Shown here piece after piece: positions 1 through 5,713 of a DNA stretch of 6,126 nt (the stretch's first letter is position 1; each line of letters starts with the position of its first letter). The DNA is taken from assembly GCA_958402445.1 (NCBI GenBank), contig CATXTO010000071.1, forward strand, positions 1 through 6,126, given 5' to 3'. The DNA comes from an uncultured Eubacteriales bacterium (GTDB lineage: Bacteria; Bacillota; Clostridia; Oscillospirales; Oscillospiraceae). Made by a program: the position numbers and the translations under genes. The notes beneath the pieces are model-generated. The model saw nothing but the letters and a program-made list of their open reading frames with translations. It was not told where the DNA came from and made no database searches.

Positions 1-3
1 TCC

Positions 4-53
4 TGTAGGGGCGACCTGTGGTCGCCCGCGGGCGTGCAAAGCACGCCCCTACA
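4..53. repeat. Compact two-hairpin palindromic repeat (TGTAGGGG family)
   Basis: This 50-bp element is bounded by perfect 10-bp inverted arms, TGTAGGGGCG (4-13) and CGCCCCTACA (44-53). Inside are two back-to-back hairpins with 8-bp stems and 3-nt loops: GGGCGACC-TGT-GGTCGCCC (9-27) and GGGCGTGC-AAA-GCACGCCC (30-48). A 12-bp palindrome, CGCCCGCGGGCG (23-34), lies at their junction. The outer arms share bases with the inner stems, so one strand could fold either as two small hairpins or as one long rod. The element lies 3' of the hydrolase terminator, outside any gene. It has no coding content and no transposase. It resembles REP/MITE-like extragenic palindromes; that class assignment is inference. 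Confidence 0.85.
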
Positions 54-74
54 TTTTCAATGTACTTCCATCCC

Positions 75-120
75 AACAAAAAACGAACAGCCGCCCCTGG
101 ACCGTTGGTCCAGGGGCGGC
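75..120 (-). terminator. Rho-independent terminator of the hydrolase gene
   Basis: On the minus strand, 16 nt after the hydrolase stop codon, there is a perfect 14-bp stem with a 3-nt loop. The plus-strand arms are 90-103 and 107-120, reading GCCGCCCCTGGACC and its complement around GTT. In the minus-strand direction the stem is followed by a T-rich tract (about 75-89, with a run of six T's). This is a textbook intrinsic terminator, and it places the 3' end of the leftward transcript before the repeat at 4-53. Confidence 0.93.
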
Positions 121-136
121 TGCGGCGTTCAGCGCG

Positions 137-1735
137 TCAGGCCCAATCCTCGGCCCGGTATTGGGCCTTGCCGTCCTTGAAGGTGGCCAGCACCCGAAGG
201 TTTCGAAGCTCCAAGGGGTCCACCTGGAGGGGATCCCGATCCAGGACCACCAAATCCGCCCGCTTGCCCGGGCGGAGGCTGCCCTTCTGGTCCTCCTCAA
301 AATACTGCCAAGCGGCATGGACCGTCACGGCCCGCAGGGCCTCCAGGGGGCTCACCCGCTCCTCCGGGCCCAGGCAGCGCCCATCCCGGGTGAGGCGATT
401 CACCGCGCACCAGAGGGTATGCAGCATATCGGGCTCTGTCACCGGGGCGTCCTGGTGGAAGGTGTAGCGCAGGCCCAGCTCCGCGGCGCTTTTCACCGGG
501 CTGATGGCCTCCGCCCGGGCCCGTCCAAAGTTCTGAAGATGCACATCCCCCCAATAATACACATGCCCCACAAAGAAGGAGGGGATCATACCCAGAGCCC
601 GCAGGGCCGGCAGCTGGTCCCGGCCCAAAAGCTGGGCGTGAATCATCACGGGCCGGATATCCCGGGGCCGGTCCAGCTCCGCCAGAGCCTGGGCGTAGGC
701 GTCCAGATACTGCTGGGCGGCGGCATCGCCGTTGCAGTGGGCCAAAATCTGCCGGTCCTCCCGGAGCGCCCGGCGGATATGGGTCAATAGCTGCGCATCC
801 GGCAAGGTGGGGTAGCCCCGGTATCCGTCCGTTGCACCGGCGTAGGGCTCCCGCATCCAGGCGGTTCGAGCCTGGGGCGAGCCATCCAGGAAGGTCTTAT
901 AGCCCCCCAGCTTGAAGTGATCCCGGTACACGCCCCAGTGGTCCTGGAACGCCTCCAGGAACCGGTCGCTGCCCCGCAGGTCCCCATAGGCCACCACATC
1001 CAGCTCCAGGATTTTGTTTTCACACAGATACCGGTATTGGTCGACCATCAGGTCCATCACCACTCCGTCCTGGACCGTGGTAACGCCATAGGCGGCATAA
1101 CGGCGCTGGGCCTGGACAAAGGCCTCCCCCATCTCCTGGGGCGAGGGCATGGGAACCCGCTGAAGCGCCTCGATAAAGGCATTTTCTTCCAAAAATCCCG
1201 TGGGTTCTCCGCCTTCCAGGGCCATTCTGCCCCCCTCCGGCACCGGGGTCCGGGCCGTAATCCCCAGCTCTCGGAGCGCCAGGGTGTTGAGAACACCGTT
1301 GTGTCCCGACTGATGCTGGAGCACCAGGGGATTGTCCGGCGCCGCCGCATCCAGGACGCGCCGGTCCGGGGCCTTGCCCTCGGCCAGTTGGGTGGGGTCC
1401 AGCCCCTTCACCGTCACCCACCGTCCCTTGGGCACCTGGTTTTCCCGGAGGAAACGGCGGATGATTGCCTGCATTTCCCCAAAGCTTTTGGCCTCCCCCA
1501 CCCCGGGCTGCAGGAGCGAGGCGGCATAGCTGGAGATATGGCCATGGGCATCCAGAAACGCCGGCAGCAAAACGCCGCCTCGCAGGTCGATTCGCTGTGC
1601 GTCCCCTGCCTCCGATTCCAGCCTCTCCCGGCTTCCCACCGCCAGGATACGGCCGCTTTCCGCCAGCAGGGCCTGGGCATAAAGCTCCGGCTCCATGGTA
1701 AGGACGTTGCCGCCATAATAAAACTGTTTTGCCAT
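137..1735 (-). CDS. Amidohydrolase-3 family (YtcJ-like) metal-dependent hydrolase
   Basis: This encodes a 532-residue protein of the amidohydrolase superfamily, amidohydrolase-3/YtcJ-like branch. These are cytoplasmic TIM-barrel enzymes that use bound metal to hydrolyse C-N bonds in amides, formamides or cyclic compounds. Visible landmarks in order are: an N-terminal beta segment (GGNVLTMEPE); the metal-binding HxH in FLDAHGHI (H64, H66); SGHNGVLN (143-150), typical of this branch; a lysine in GGYKTFLDGS (K280), the likely carboxylated metal bridge; HCNGDAA (H333); MIHAQ (H366); FHQDAPV (D429, the expected catalytic aspartate); and the C-terminal GKRADLVVLDRDPL (490-503) that closes the small beta domain. 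All expected metal ligands appear present and the length is normal. No signal peptide is seen. The ATG is preceded by a GGGGAGGGA ribosome binding site 5 nt away. The gene stands alone, with its own promoter and terminator. The substrate cannot be told from sequence; automated names such as N-substituted formamide deformylase would be over-specific. Confidence 0.93.
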   Translation of the reverse strand: MAKQFYYGGNVLTMEPELYAQALLAESGRILAVGSRERLESEAGDAQRIDLRGGVLLPAFLDAHGHISSYAASLLQPGVGEAKSFGEMQAIIRRFLRENQVPKGRWVTVKGLDPTQLAEGKAPDRRVLDAAAPDNPLVLQHQSGHNGVLNTLALRELGITARTPVPEGGRMALEGGEPTGFLEENAFIEALQRVPMPSPQEMGEAFVQAQRRYAAYGVTTVQDGVVMDLMVDQYRYLCENKILELDVVAYGDLRGSDRFLEAFQDHWGVYRDHFKLGGYKTFLDGSPQARTAWMREPYAGATDGYRGYPTLPDAQLLTHIRRALREDRQILAHCNGDAAAQQYLDAYAQALAELDRPRDIRPVMIHAQLLGRDQLPALRALGMIPSFFVGHVYYWGDVHLQNFGRARAEAISPVKSAAELGLRYTFHQDAPVTEPDMLHTLWCAVNRLTRDGRCLGPEERVSPLEALRAVTVHAAWQYFEEDQKGSLRPGKRADLVVLDRDPLQVDPLELRNLRVLATFKDGKAQYRAEDWA

Positions 1736-1785
1736 CGTAATCCCTCCCCGGCAGCCCAGACGGGCCGCCGCTATTTCCTAGCCTC

Positions 1786-1814
1786 ATTATAACCCAGTTC
1801 CAGAGCTTCCACAA
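1786..1814 (-). promoter_or_regulatory. SigA-type promoter of the hydrolase gene
   Basis: Read on the minus strand, a -35-like TTGTGG (complement at 1809-1814) is separated by exactly 17 bp from a consensus -10 TATAAT (complement at 1786-1791). Transcription would start near 1779, giving a leader of about 44 nt before the ATG at 1735. The -10 is perfect and the -35 matches consensus in its first three bases. No operator is evident. Confidence 0.72.
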
Positions 1815-1896
1815 GGCAAGACCATCGGAAAATCCCGCCTTCAATCGGACAGCCGCCCTTTGGCGTCCCGGACCTGTAAGTTGGAGCGATTGCATC

Positions 1897-1925
1897 TTGA
1901 GAAACCCTGGGATTTGGGGTATAAT
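1897..1925 (+). promoter_or_regulatory. SigA-type promoter of uvrB
   Basis: TTGAGA (1897-1902) and a perfect TATAAT (1920-1925) are separated by 17 bp and followed by AT-rich DNA suited to melting. The start point would be near 1932, about 245 nt before the uvrB ATG. That is a long leader for a repair gene, and it includes two hairpin repeats. No better promoter is visible closer to uvrB, but a weaker one cannot be excluded. Confidence 0.75.
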
Positions 1926-1948
1926 ATATAAAAATATCCTTTTCAGGT

Positions 1949-1997
1949 GGGGAACGGCCTGCGGGCCTTCCCCGGGCGAGCGAAGCACGCCTCAACA
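1949..1997. repeat. Decayed two-hairpin repeat in the uvrB leader
   Basis: Two adjacent hairpins repeat the architecture of the element at 4-53. The first is GGGGAA-C-GGCC (1949-1959), loop TGCG, then GGCCTTCCCC (1964-1973), with one bulged C. The second is GGGCGAGC-GAA-GCACGCCT (1974-1992), followed by CAACA, apparently a worn form of GCCCCTACA. The second stem has two mismatches, as if the copy is no longer maintained. The left outer arm (TGTAGGGG) is not recognisable any more. It begins only about 17 nt after the predicted start of the uvrB transcript. Confidence 0.6.
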
Positions 1998-2030
1998 GGA
2001 GATGGAATGGAGCAATCTGCCGGACACGCT

Positions 2031-2057
2031 CCTGTAGGGGCGAGCAGTGCTCGCCCG
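2031..2057. repeat. Single-hairpin repeat of the TGTAGGGG family in the uvrB leader
   Basis: CCTGTAGGGG (2031-2040) leads into a perfect hairpin, GGGCGAGC-AGT-GCTCGCCC (2038-2056). The second hairpin and the right arm CCCCTACA seen elsewhere in the window are absent, so this is a half-element. It would be transcribed as part of the uvrB leader. It has no T tract after it, so it should not act as an ordinary terminator. Confidence 0.75.
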
Positions 2058-2098
2058 TCCTGCACGATCGCTTGGCAGTATTTTTTCACGGAAAAACA

Positions 2099-2111
2099 TG
2101 ACACGGTGTCA
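2099..2111. promoter_or_regulatory. Perfect 13-bp palindrome in the uvrB leader (possible operator)
   Basis: TGACAC-G-GTGTCA is a perfect inverted repeat with one central base, about 70 nt before the uvrB ATG. Its form fits a binding site for a small dimeric regulator, but it lies downstream of the predicted promoter and does not match the Gram-positive LexA box. A chance palindrome or a remnant repeat is possible. It is listed as a candidate only. Confidence 0.25.
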
Positions 2112-2117
2112 GGACGT

Positions 2118-2145
2118 GCCTGCCCGCCAAACGCTGCGGACAGGC
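2118..2145 (+). promoter_or_regulatory. Hairpin just before the uvrB ribosome binding site (possible attenuator)
   Basis: GCCTG (2118-2122) and CCGC (2124-2127) pair with GCGG (2136-2139) and CAGGC (2141-2145), with one C/A mismatch and an 8-nt loop. CAATTTTA follows, and the uvrB ribosome binding site begins 16 nt after the stem. The stem plus four T's resembles a weak attenuator or a translation-controlling hairpin. The T run is short, so full termination is unlikely. Confidence 0.3.
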
Positions 2146-2161
2146 CAATTTTATGCGAACC

Positions 2162-2170
2162 AAAGGAGGT
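2162..2170 (+). promoter_or_regulatory. Ribosome binding site that fixes the uvrB start
   Basis: AAAGGAGGT is a nearly perfect Shine-Dalgarno sequence, 8 nt before the ATG at 2179. It decides the start against the longer in-frame reading from a GTG at 2047, whose first 44 residues would be translated from repeat and leader DNA and are unlike any UvrB N-terminus. Confidence 0.9.
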
Positions 2171-2178
2171 TTGGACGG

Positions 2179-4149
2179 ATGGAACAGGATCTTTTTCAGC
2201 TGGTCTCCCCCTATCAGCCCACCGGCGACCAGCCGGAGGCCATTGAAAAGCTGGTCAAAGGTCTGGAGCTGGGACTGGACGAGCAGGTGCTGCTGGGCGT
2301 CACGGGCTCCGGCAAGACGTTTACCATGGCCAACGTAATCGCCCGCTTGAACCGACCCACCCTGGTGCTGGCCCACAACAAAACCCTGGCCGCTCAGCTC
2401 TGCTCGGAGTTTCGGGAATTCTTTCCAAAAAACGTGGTGGAGTACTTCATCTCCTACTATGATTACTACCAGCCGGAGGCCTACATCGCCCAGACCGACA
2501 CCTATATCGAAAAGGACTCCGCGATTAACGACGAGATTGAGCGCCTGCGGCACAGCGCCACCTCCTCCCTGTTTGAGCGCCGGGACGTCATCGTGGTGGC
2601 CTCCGTGTCCTGCATTTACGGCTTGGGCGACCCGATTGACTATAAAAACATGGTTTTGTCCCTGCGGGTAGGGCAGTCGCGGCCGCTGGACCAGGTACTG
2701 AAAAAGCTCACGGAAATCCGCTATGAGCGCAACGACCTGGATTTCTCCCGAAATAAGTTTCGCCTGCGGGGCGATACTCTGGAGATCTATCCCGCCTACT
2801 GGAATGGGCGGGCCATCCGGGTGGAGTTCTTTGGAGACGAGCTGGACCGCATTTCAGAAATTAACGCCGTCACCGGCGTGCCCGAGCGGTTCATTGAGCA
2901 TGTGGCCATTTATCCGGCCAGCCACTACGTGACCACCCGGGAAAAAATGGAGCGGGCCATCACGGAAATACGCCAGGAATGCGACCAGCAGGTGGCGTAT
3001 TTCCGCAGCCAGGACAAGCTGCTGGAGGCGCAGCGCATCGCCCAGCGCACCAACTACGACCTGGAAATGATGAGTGAAATTGGTTTTTGCTCCGGGATTG
3101 AAAACTACTCCCGGGTTATTTCCGGCAGATCCCCAGGCACGCCCCCCACTACCCTGTTGGACTATTTCCCCAAGGACTTTTTGATGTTCATTGACGAAAG
3201 TCACGTGACCATTCCCCAAGTCCGCGCCATGTACGCCGGGGACCGCTCCCGAAAGGAGAACTTGGTGAATTACGGCTTCCGGCTTCCCTCCGCCTTTGAC
3301 AACCGGCCCCTAAATTTTCAGGAATTCACCGGCAAGCTCAACCAGGTCGTCTACGTCTCGGCCACGCCGGCGGAATATGAGCGAAGCCGGGCCGGGCAAA
3401 TTGTGGAGCAGGTCATTCGCCCCACGGGGCTTCTGGATCCCGAGGTGGAGGTGCGCCCCATAAACGGTCAGATTGACGACCTGATTGGGGAGGTAAATGC
3501 CCGTTCCGCCCGGAACGAGCGGGTCCTCATAACCACCTTAACCAAAAAAATGGCGGAGGACCTCACCATCTACCTGCAAAAGGCCGGCATCCGGGTCCGG
3601 TATATGCACTCCGACGTGGGCGCTATGGAACGAATGGAGATCATCCGGGACCTGCGTTTGGCAAAATTTGACGTTCTGGTGGGCATCAACCTCCTGCGGG
3701 AGGGTCTGGATTTGCCGGAGGTCAGCCTGGTCGCCATTTTGGACGCGGACAAGGAGGGCTTCCTCCGGTCGGAAACCAGCCTGATCCAGACCATCGGGCG
3801 GGCCGCCCGGAACGCAGACGGCAAGGTCATCCTATATGCCGACACCGTGACGCCCTCCATGGACGCGGCCATCCGGGAGACCCAGCGCCGCCGGGGCATT
3901 CAGGACGCCTATAACCAGGCCCACGGCATCGTGCCGCAGACTATCGTCAAGTCCGTTCGGGATTTAATAGAAATCTCCAAATCCAGCGCGGAGGTCCGGC
4001 GGAAAGACGGTGTGAAGATGACCAGGGTGGAGCGAGAGCGGGAAATCGCCAGGCTGGAAAAAGAGATGCGCCAGGCGGCCCGCATGATGGAGTTTGAGTA
4101 CGCTGCGGTCCTGCGGGATCAAATTATTCAGCTTCGGGGGGAAAAGTAG
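2179..4149 (+). CDS. uvrB: UvrABC excinuclease subunit B
   Basis: UvrB is the damage-verifying helicase-like subunit of nucleotide excision repair. UvrA loads it at a lesion; it opens the strands with its beta-hairpin and then recruits UvrC to cut. At 656 residues it has the usual family length. Visible parts are: Walker A GVTGSGKT (40-47); the aromatic beta-hairpin region SYYDYYQPEAYI (92-103); SVSCIYGLG (142-150); the DESH box (339-342); SATP (394-397); the C-terminal helicase motifs with LREGLDLPE (506-514) and QTIGRAARN (537-545); and a C-terminal UVR domain (about 615-652) that contacts UvrC. No key motif is missing. The start is set by a strong ribosome binding site, and MEQDLFQLVSPYQPTGDQP is a typical UvrB N-terminus. 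In many Firmicutes uvrA follows immediately; here the next gene is lspA, so uvrA must lie elsewhere. No LexA box is seen upstream, and the leader is long and repeat-bearing. Confidence 0.98.
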   Translation: MEQDLFQLVSPYQPTGDQPEAIEKLVKGLELGLDEQVLLGVTGSGKTFTMANVIARLNRPTLVLAHNKTLAAQLCSEFREFFPKNVVEYFISYYDYYQPEAYIAQTDTYIEKDSAINDEIERLRHSATSSLFERRDVIVVASVSCIYGLGDPIDYKNMVLSLRVGQSRPLDQVLKKLTEIRYERNDLDFSRNKFRLRGDTLEIYPAYWNGRAIRVEFFGDELDRISEINAVTGVPERFIEHVAIYPASHYVTTREKMERAITEIRQECDQQVAYFRSQDKLLEAQRIAQRTNYDLEMMSEIGFCSGIENYSRVISGRSPGTPPTTLLDYFPKDFLMFIDESHVTIPQVRAMYAGDRSRKENLVNYGFRLPSAFDNRPLNFQEFTGKLNQVVYVSATPAEYERSRAGQIVEQVIRPTGLLDPEVEVRPINGQIDDLIGEVNARSARNERVLITTLTKKMAEDLTIYLQKAGIRVRYMHSDVGAMERMEIIRDLRLAKFDVLVGINLLREGLDLPEVSLVAILDADKEGFLRSETSLIQTIGRAARNADGKVILYADTVTPSMDAAIRETQRRRGIQDAYNQAHGIVPQTIVKSVRDLIEISKSSAEVRRKDGVKMTRVEREREIARLEKEMRQAARMMEFEYAAVLRDQIIQLRGEK

Positions 4150-4177
4150 CTGAACCCCGCGGTGATATCAGGTTCCT

Positions 4178-4206
4178 TTGACATGGGCGCCGGTTGGTGG
4201 TAAACT
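4178..4206 (+). promoter_or_regulatory. SigA-type extended -10 promoter of the lspA operon
   Basis: A perfect -35 TTGACA (4178-4183), a 17-bp spacer and a -10 TAAACT (4201-4206) preceded by TGG (an extended -10 TGn motif) lie in the 90-bp gap after uvrB. The start would be near 4213, giving a leader of about 27 nt. This suggests lspA and the following gene form their own transcription unit. There is no clear terminator after uvrB, so read-through from uvrB is also possible. Confidence 0.8.
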
Positions 4207-4239
4207 AAGGAAAGAATTCTGAACGAGGGAGGACCTTAT

Positions 4240-4743
4240 ATGCTTTATCTTCCCCTGGCCCTGTTTTCCCTGTTAATTGTGGGCCTGGACCAACTCACCA
4301 AGTATCTGGTAGTCTCGAATCTGCCCTACGGCGGTCACGCGCCTGGGCTGGAGGGGCTGTTCCATTTCACGTATGTAAAAAATTACGGCGCCGCTTTTTC
4401 CTCCTTTCAGGGGCAGAGGTGGCTGTTTATTCTGGTGTTCGTGGCCTTCACCGGGCTTCTAATCTGGTTTCTGGTGAAGAAATCCCTCCCCTTTACCCGG
4501 CTGGAGCTCTGGTTTTTGGCCGCTGCCTTTGCCGGCGGTCTGGGCAATATTCTGGACCGGATTTTTCGTGGCTACGTGGTGGATATGATCGTACTGGATT
4601 TTATCCCTTTCCCGGTATTCAATGTGGCGGACTGCTTCATCACCTGTGGGGCTATCCTGCTGCTGATTCACCTTATTTTCTGGAACCGGGCCTTTTGGCG
4701 CGGCGATGATCAGGGAGAGCAGGGCCATGACACTACTGTGTGA
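4240..4743 (+). CDS. lspA: Lipoprotein signal peptidase II
   Basis: LspA is an integral membrane aspartyl protease that removes the signal peptide from prolipoproteins after Lgt has attached diacylglycerol to the lipobox cysteine. The 167-residue product has the expected four hydrophobic segments (about 3-17, 62-78, 88-104 and 127-148). It carries the family signatures DQLTK (17-21), VKNYGAAF (46-53, matching VxNxGAAF), GNILDR (102-107), and the catalytic aspartates in GYVVD (D115) and NVAD (D131). All key residues are present. GGGAGGA lies 6 nt before the ATG. The charged tail (RGDDQGEQGHD) is the part that overlaps the next gene. The gene has a strong promoter of its own and is probably co-transcribed with the pseudouridine synthase, an order also found in Bacillus subtilis (lspA-ylyB). 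Confidence 0.97.
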   Translation: MLYLPLALFSLLIVGLDQLTKYLVVSNLPYGGHAPGLEGLFHFTYVKNYGAAFSSFQGQRWLFILVFVAFTGLLIWFLVKKSLPFTRLELWFLAAAFAGGLGNILDRIFRGYVVDMIVLDFIPFPVFNVADCFITCGAILLLIHLIFWNRAFWRGDDQGEQGHDTTV

Positions 4744-5638
4744 AATTGCGGGGCTCCGGCTGGACGTATTTCTGTCCCAGGCTGTCCCGGGTCTCAGCCG
4801 CAGCGCCGCGCAACACCTTCTGGAGCGGGGCTGTGTCACCTGCAATGGTGCCCTTGCCCGGAAAAACCAACGGACCGTACAAGGCGATTTGATCGAGCTC
4901 ACGCTACCTGAGCCGGAGGCAGCTGAAATCCGCCCCTGCCAAATGGATTTGGAGATCCTTTATGAGGACCAGGACCTGCTGGTCCTGAATAAGCCAAAGG
5001 GCCTGGTGGTCCACCCGGCGGCGGGCCACTGGGACGACACCCTGGTCAACGGCCTGCTCTATGCCCGGGGGGAGAGCCTCTCCGGCATCAACGGGGTTCT
5101 GCGTCCAGGCATTGTCCACCGCATTGACAAGGATACCTCTGGCCTTCTGGTGGTGGCAAAAAATGACCTAGCCCACACGGTGTTGGCCAGTCAGCTCAAG
5201 GACCACACTCTGGCCCGGACCTACGAAGCCGTGGTCTGTGGCACCCTGCGGGAGGAGCAAGGTACGGTGGAGGCTCCCATCGGCCGGCATCCCTCCGACC
5301 GGAAGCGCATGGCGGTTGCCCAACGCAATGGGCGGGCGGCTGTGACGCATTGGGAGGTTGTGGCCCGATATCGGGGTTATACCCATGTCCGCTGCCGCCT
5401 GGAGACCGGTAGAACGCATCAAATTCGGGTCCATATGGCTTACCTGGGACACCCTATCCTGGGAGATCTGGTGTATGGTCACAAAAGACCGGAGCTGGGG
5501 CAGGATACGCAATGCCTGCACGCGGCAACGCTGTGCTTCCTGCATCCCCGGACGGGCTTGCCGGTCATCGTAGCCGCTCCCCTGCCGGCATACTTCCAGT
5601 CCGTTCTGGAGAAACTGGAACGCCTGGGGCGCATATAG
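4727..5638 (+). CDS. rluD: RluA/RluD-family 23S rRNA pseudouridine synthase
   Basis: The product isomerises uridine to pseudouridine in RNA, most likely in 23S rRNA. It has 303 residues, close to RluD length. An S4 RNA-binding domain covers about 10-60 (RLDVFLSQAVPGLSRSAAQ...). The catalytic domain follows, with LVLNKPKGLVVHP (85-97), the family signature HRIDKDTSGLLVVAKN with catalytic D134, and GRTHQIRVHM near the C-terminal third. I prefer the ATG at 4727: AGGGAGAG lies about 8 nt before it and the protein then begins just before the S4 domain. An in-frame ATG at 4706 would add 7 residues (303 to 310) but has a poorer ribosome binding site. It overlaps lspA by 17 nt, so translation is probably coupled. 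The symbol follows the S4-plus-RluA domain layout and the lspA neighbour; RluC-like or YlyB-like specificity cannot be excluded. Confidence 0.92.
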   Translation: MTLLCEIAGLRLDVFLSQAVPGLSRSAAQHLLERGCVTCNGALARKNQRTVQGDLIELTLPEPEAAEIRPCQMDLEILYEDQDLLVLNKPKGLVVHPAAGHWDDTLVNGLLYARGESLSGINGVLRPGIVHRIDKDTSGLLVVAKNDLAHTVLASQLKDHTLARTYEAVVCGTLREEQGTVEAPIGRHPSDRKRMAVAQRNGRAAVTHWEVVARYRGYTHVRCRLETGRTHQIRVHMAYLGHPILGDLVYGHKRPELGQDTQCLHAATLCFLHPRTGLPVIVAAPLPAYFQSVLEKLERLGRI

Positions 5639-5667
5639 CCACAATATTTTGGTAACTATCCGACGCG

Positions 5668-5713
5668 CTCCTATAGGGGCACGTCGTTCCTACACCCCAA
5701 GGTCCGGATACAT
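5668..5713. repeat. Degenerate half-unit leading into the tandem array
   Basis: Thirty bases after the pseudouridine synthase stop, CTCCTATAGGGG runs into TTCCTACACCCCA. The outer arms TATAGG and CCTACA are still recognisable (5672-5694), but the inner stem has decayed. The following CCCCAAGGTCCGG resembles the inter-unit spacer of the array. It appears to be a worn, one-hairpin copy at the array edge. No classical terminator with a T run is visible between the gene and this repeat. Confidence 0.5.

Larger units (their letters stand above)
1736..2178. other. Divergent intergenic region between the hydrolase gene and uvrB
   Basis: This 443-bp stretch holds no convincing gene. It contains the two divergent promoters (minus 1786-1814, plus 1897-1925), a decayed two-hairpin repeat (about 1949-1997), a one-hairpin repeat (2033-2056), small inverted repeats at 2082-2096 and 2099-2111, a hairpin at 2118-2145, and the uvrB ribosome binding site. 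Open frames crossing it (for example a GTG-started frame at 1947) overlap repeats or uvrB and have no family resemblance. I looked for a LexA-type box (GAAC-4nt-GTTC) and did not find one. Confidence 0.8.

Noticed and set aside
917..1792. 291-codon plus-strand open frame antisense to the hydrolase
   Set aside because: It is a shadow of a well-supported gene with complete catalytic motifs on the other strand. No family features or ribosome binding site are seen.
1020..1988. 322-codon minus-strand open frame overlapping the hydrolase gene and its promoter
   Set aside because: It is rich in glycine, proline and arginine, as is usual for a shadow frame in GC-rich DNA. It has no recognisable domain and runs through the promoter region.
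2047..2178. N-terminal extension of uvrB by 44 residues from a GTG at 2047
   Set aside because: The extension is translated from the repeat hairpin and leader. A strong ribosome binding site and the typical UvrB N-terminus place the start at 2179.
1736..2178. LexA (SOS) box upstream of uvrB
   Set aside because: I looked for GAAC-4nt-GTTC and close variants near the promoter and found none; the palindrome at 2099-2111 has a different sequence.
4150..4177. Terminator after uvrB (GAACC...GGTTC)
   Set aside because: The stem is only 5 bp with a 14-nt loop and no proper T tract; it overlaps the approach to the lspA promoter and is too weak to call.
4706..4726. Earlier ATG for the pseudouridine synthase at 4706
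   Set aside because: It is possible in frame, but its upstream sequence lacks a good ribosome binding site, whereas AGGGAGAG is well placed before the ATG at 4727.
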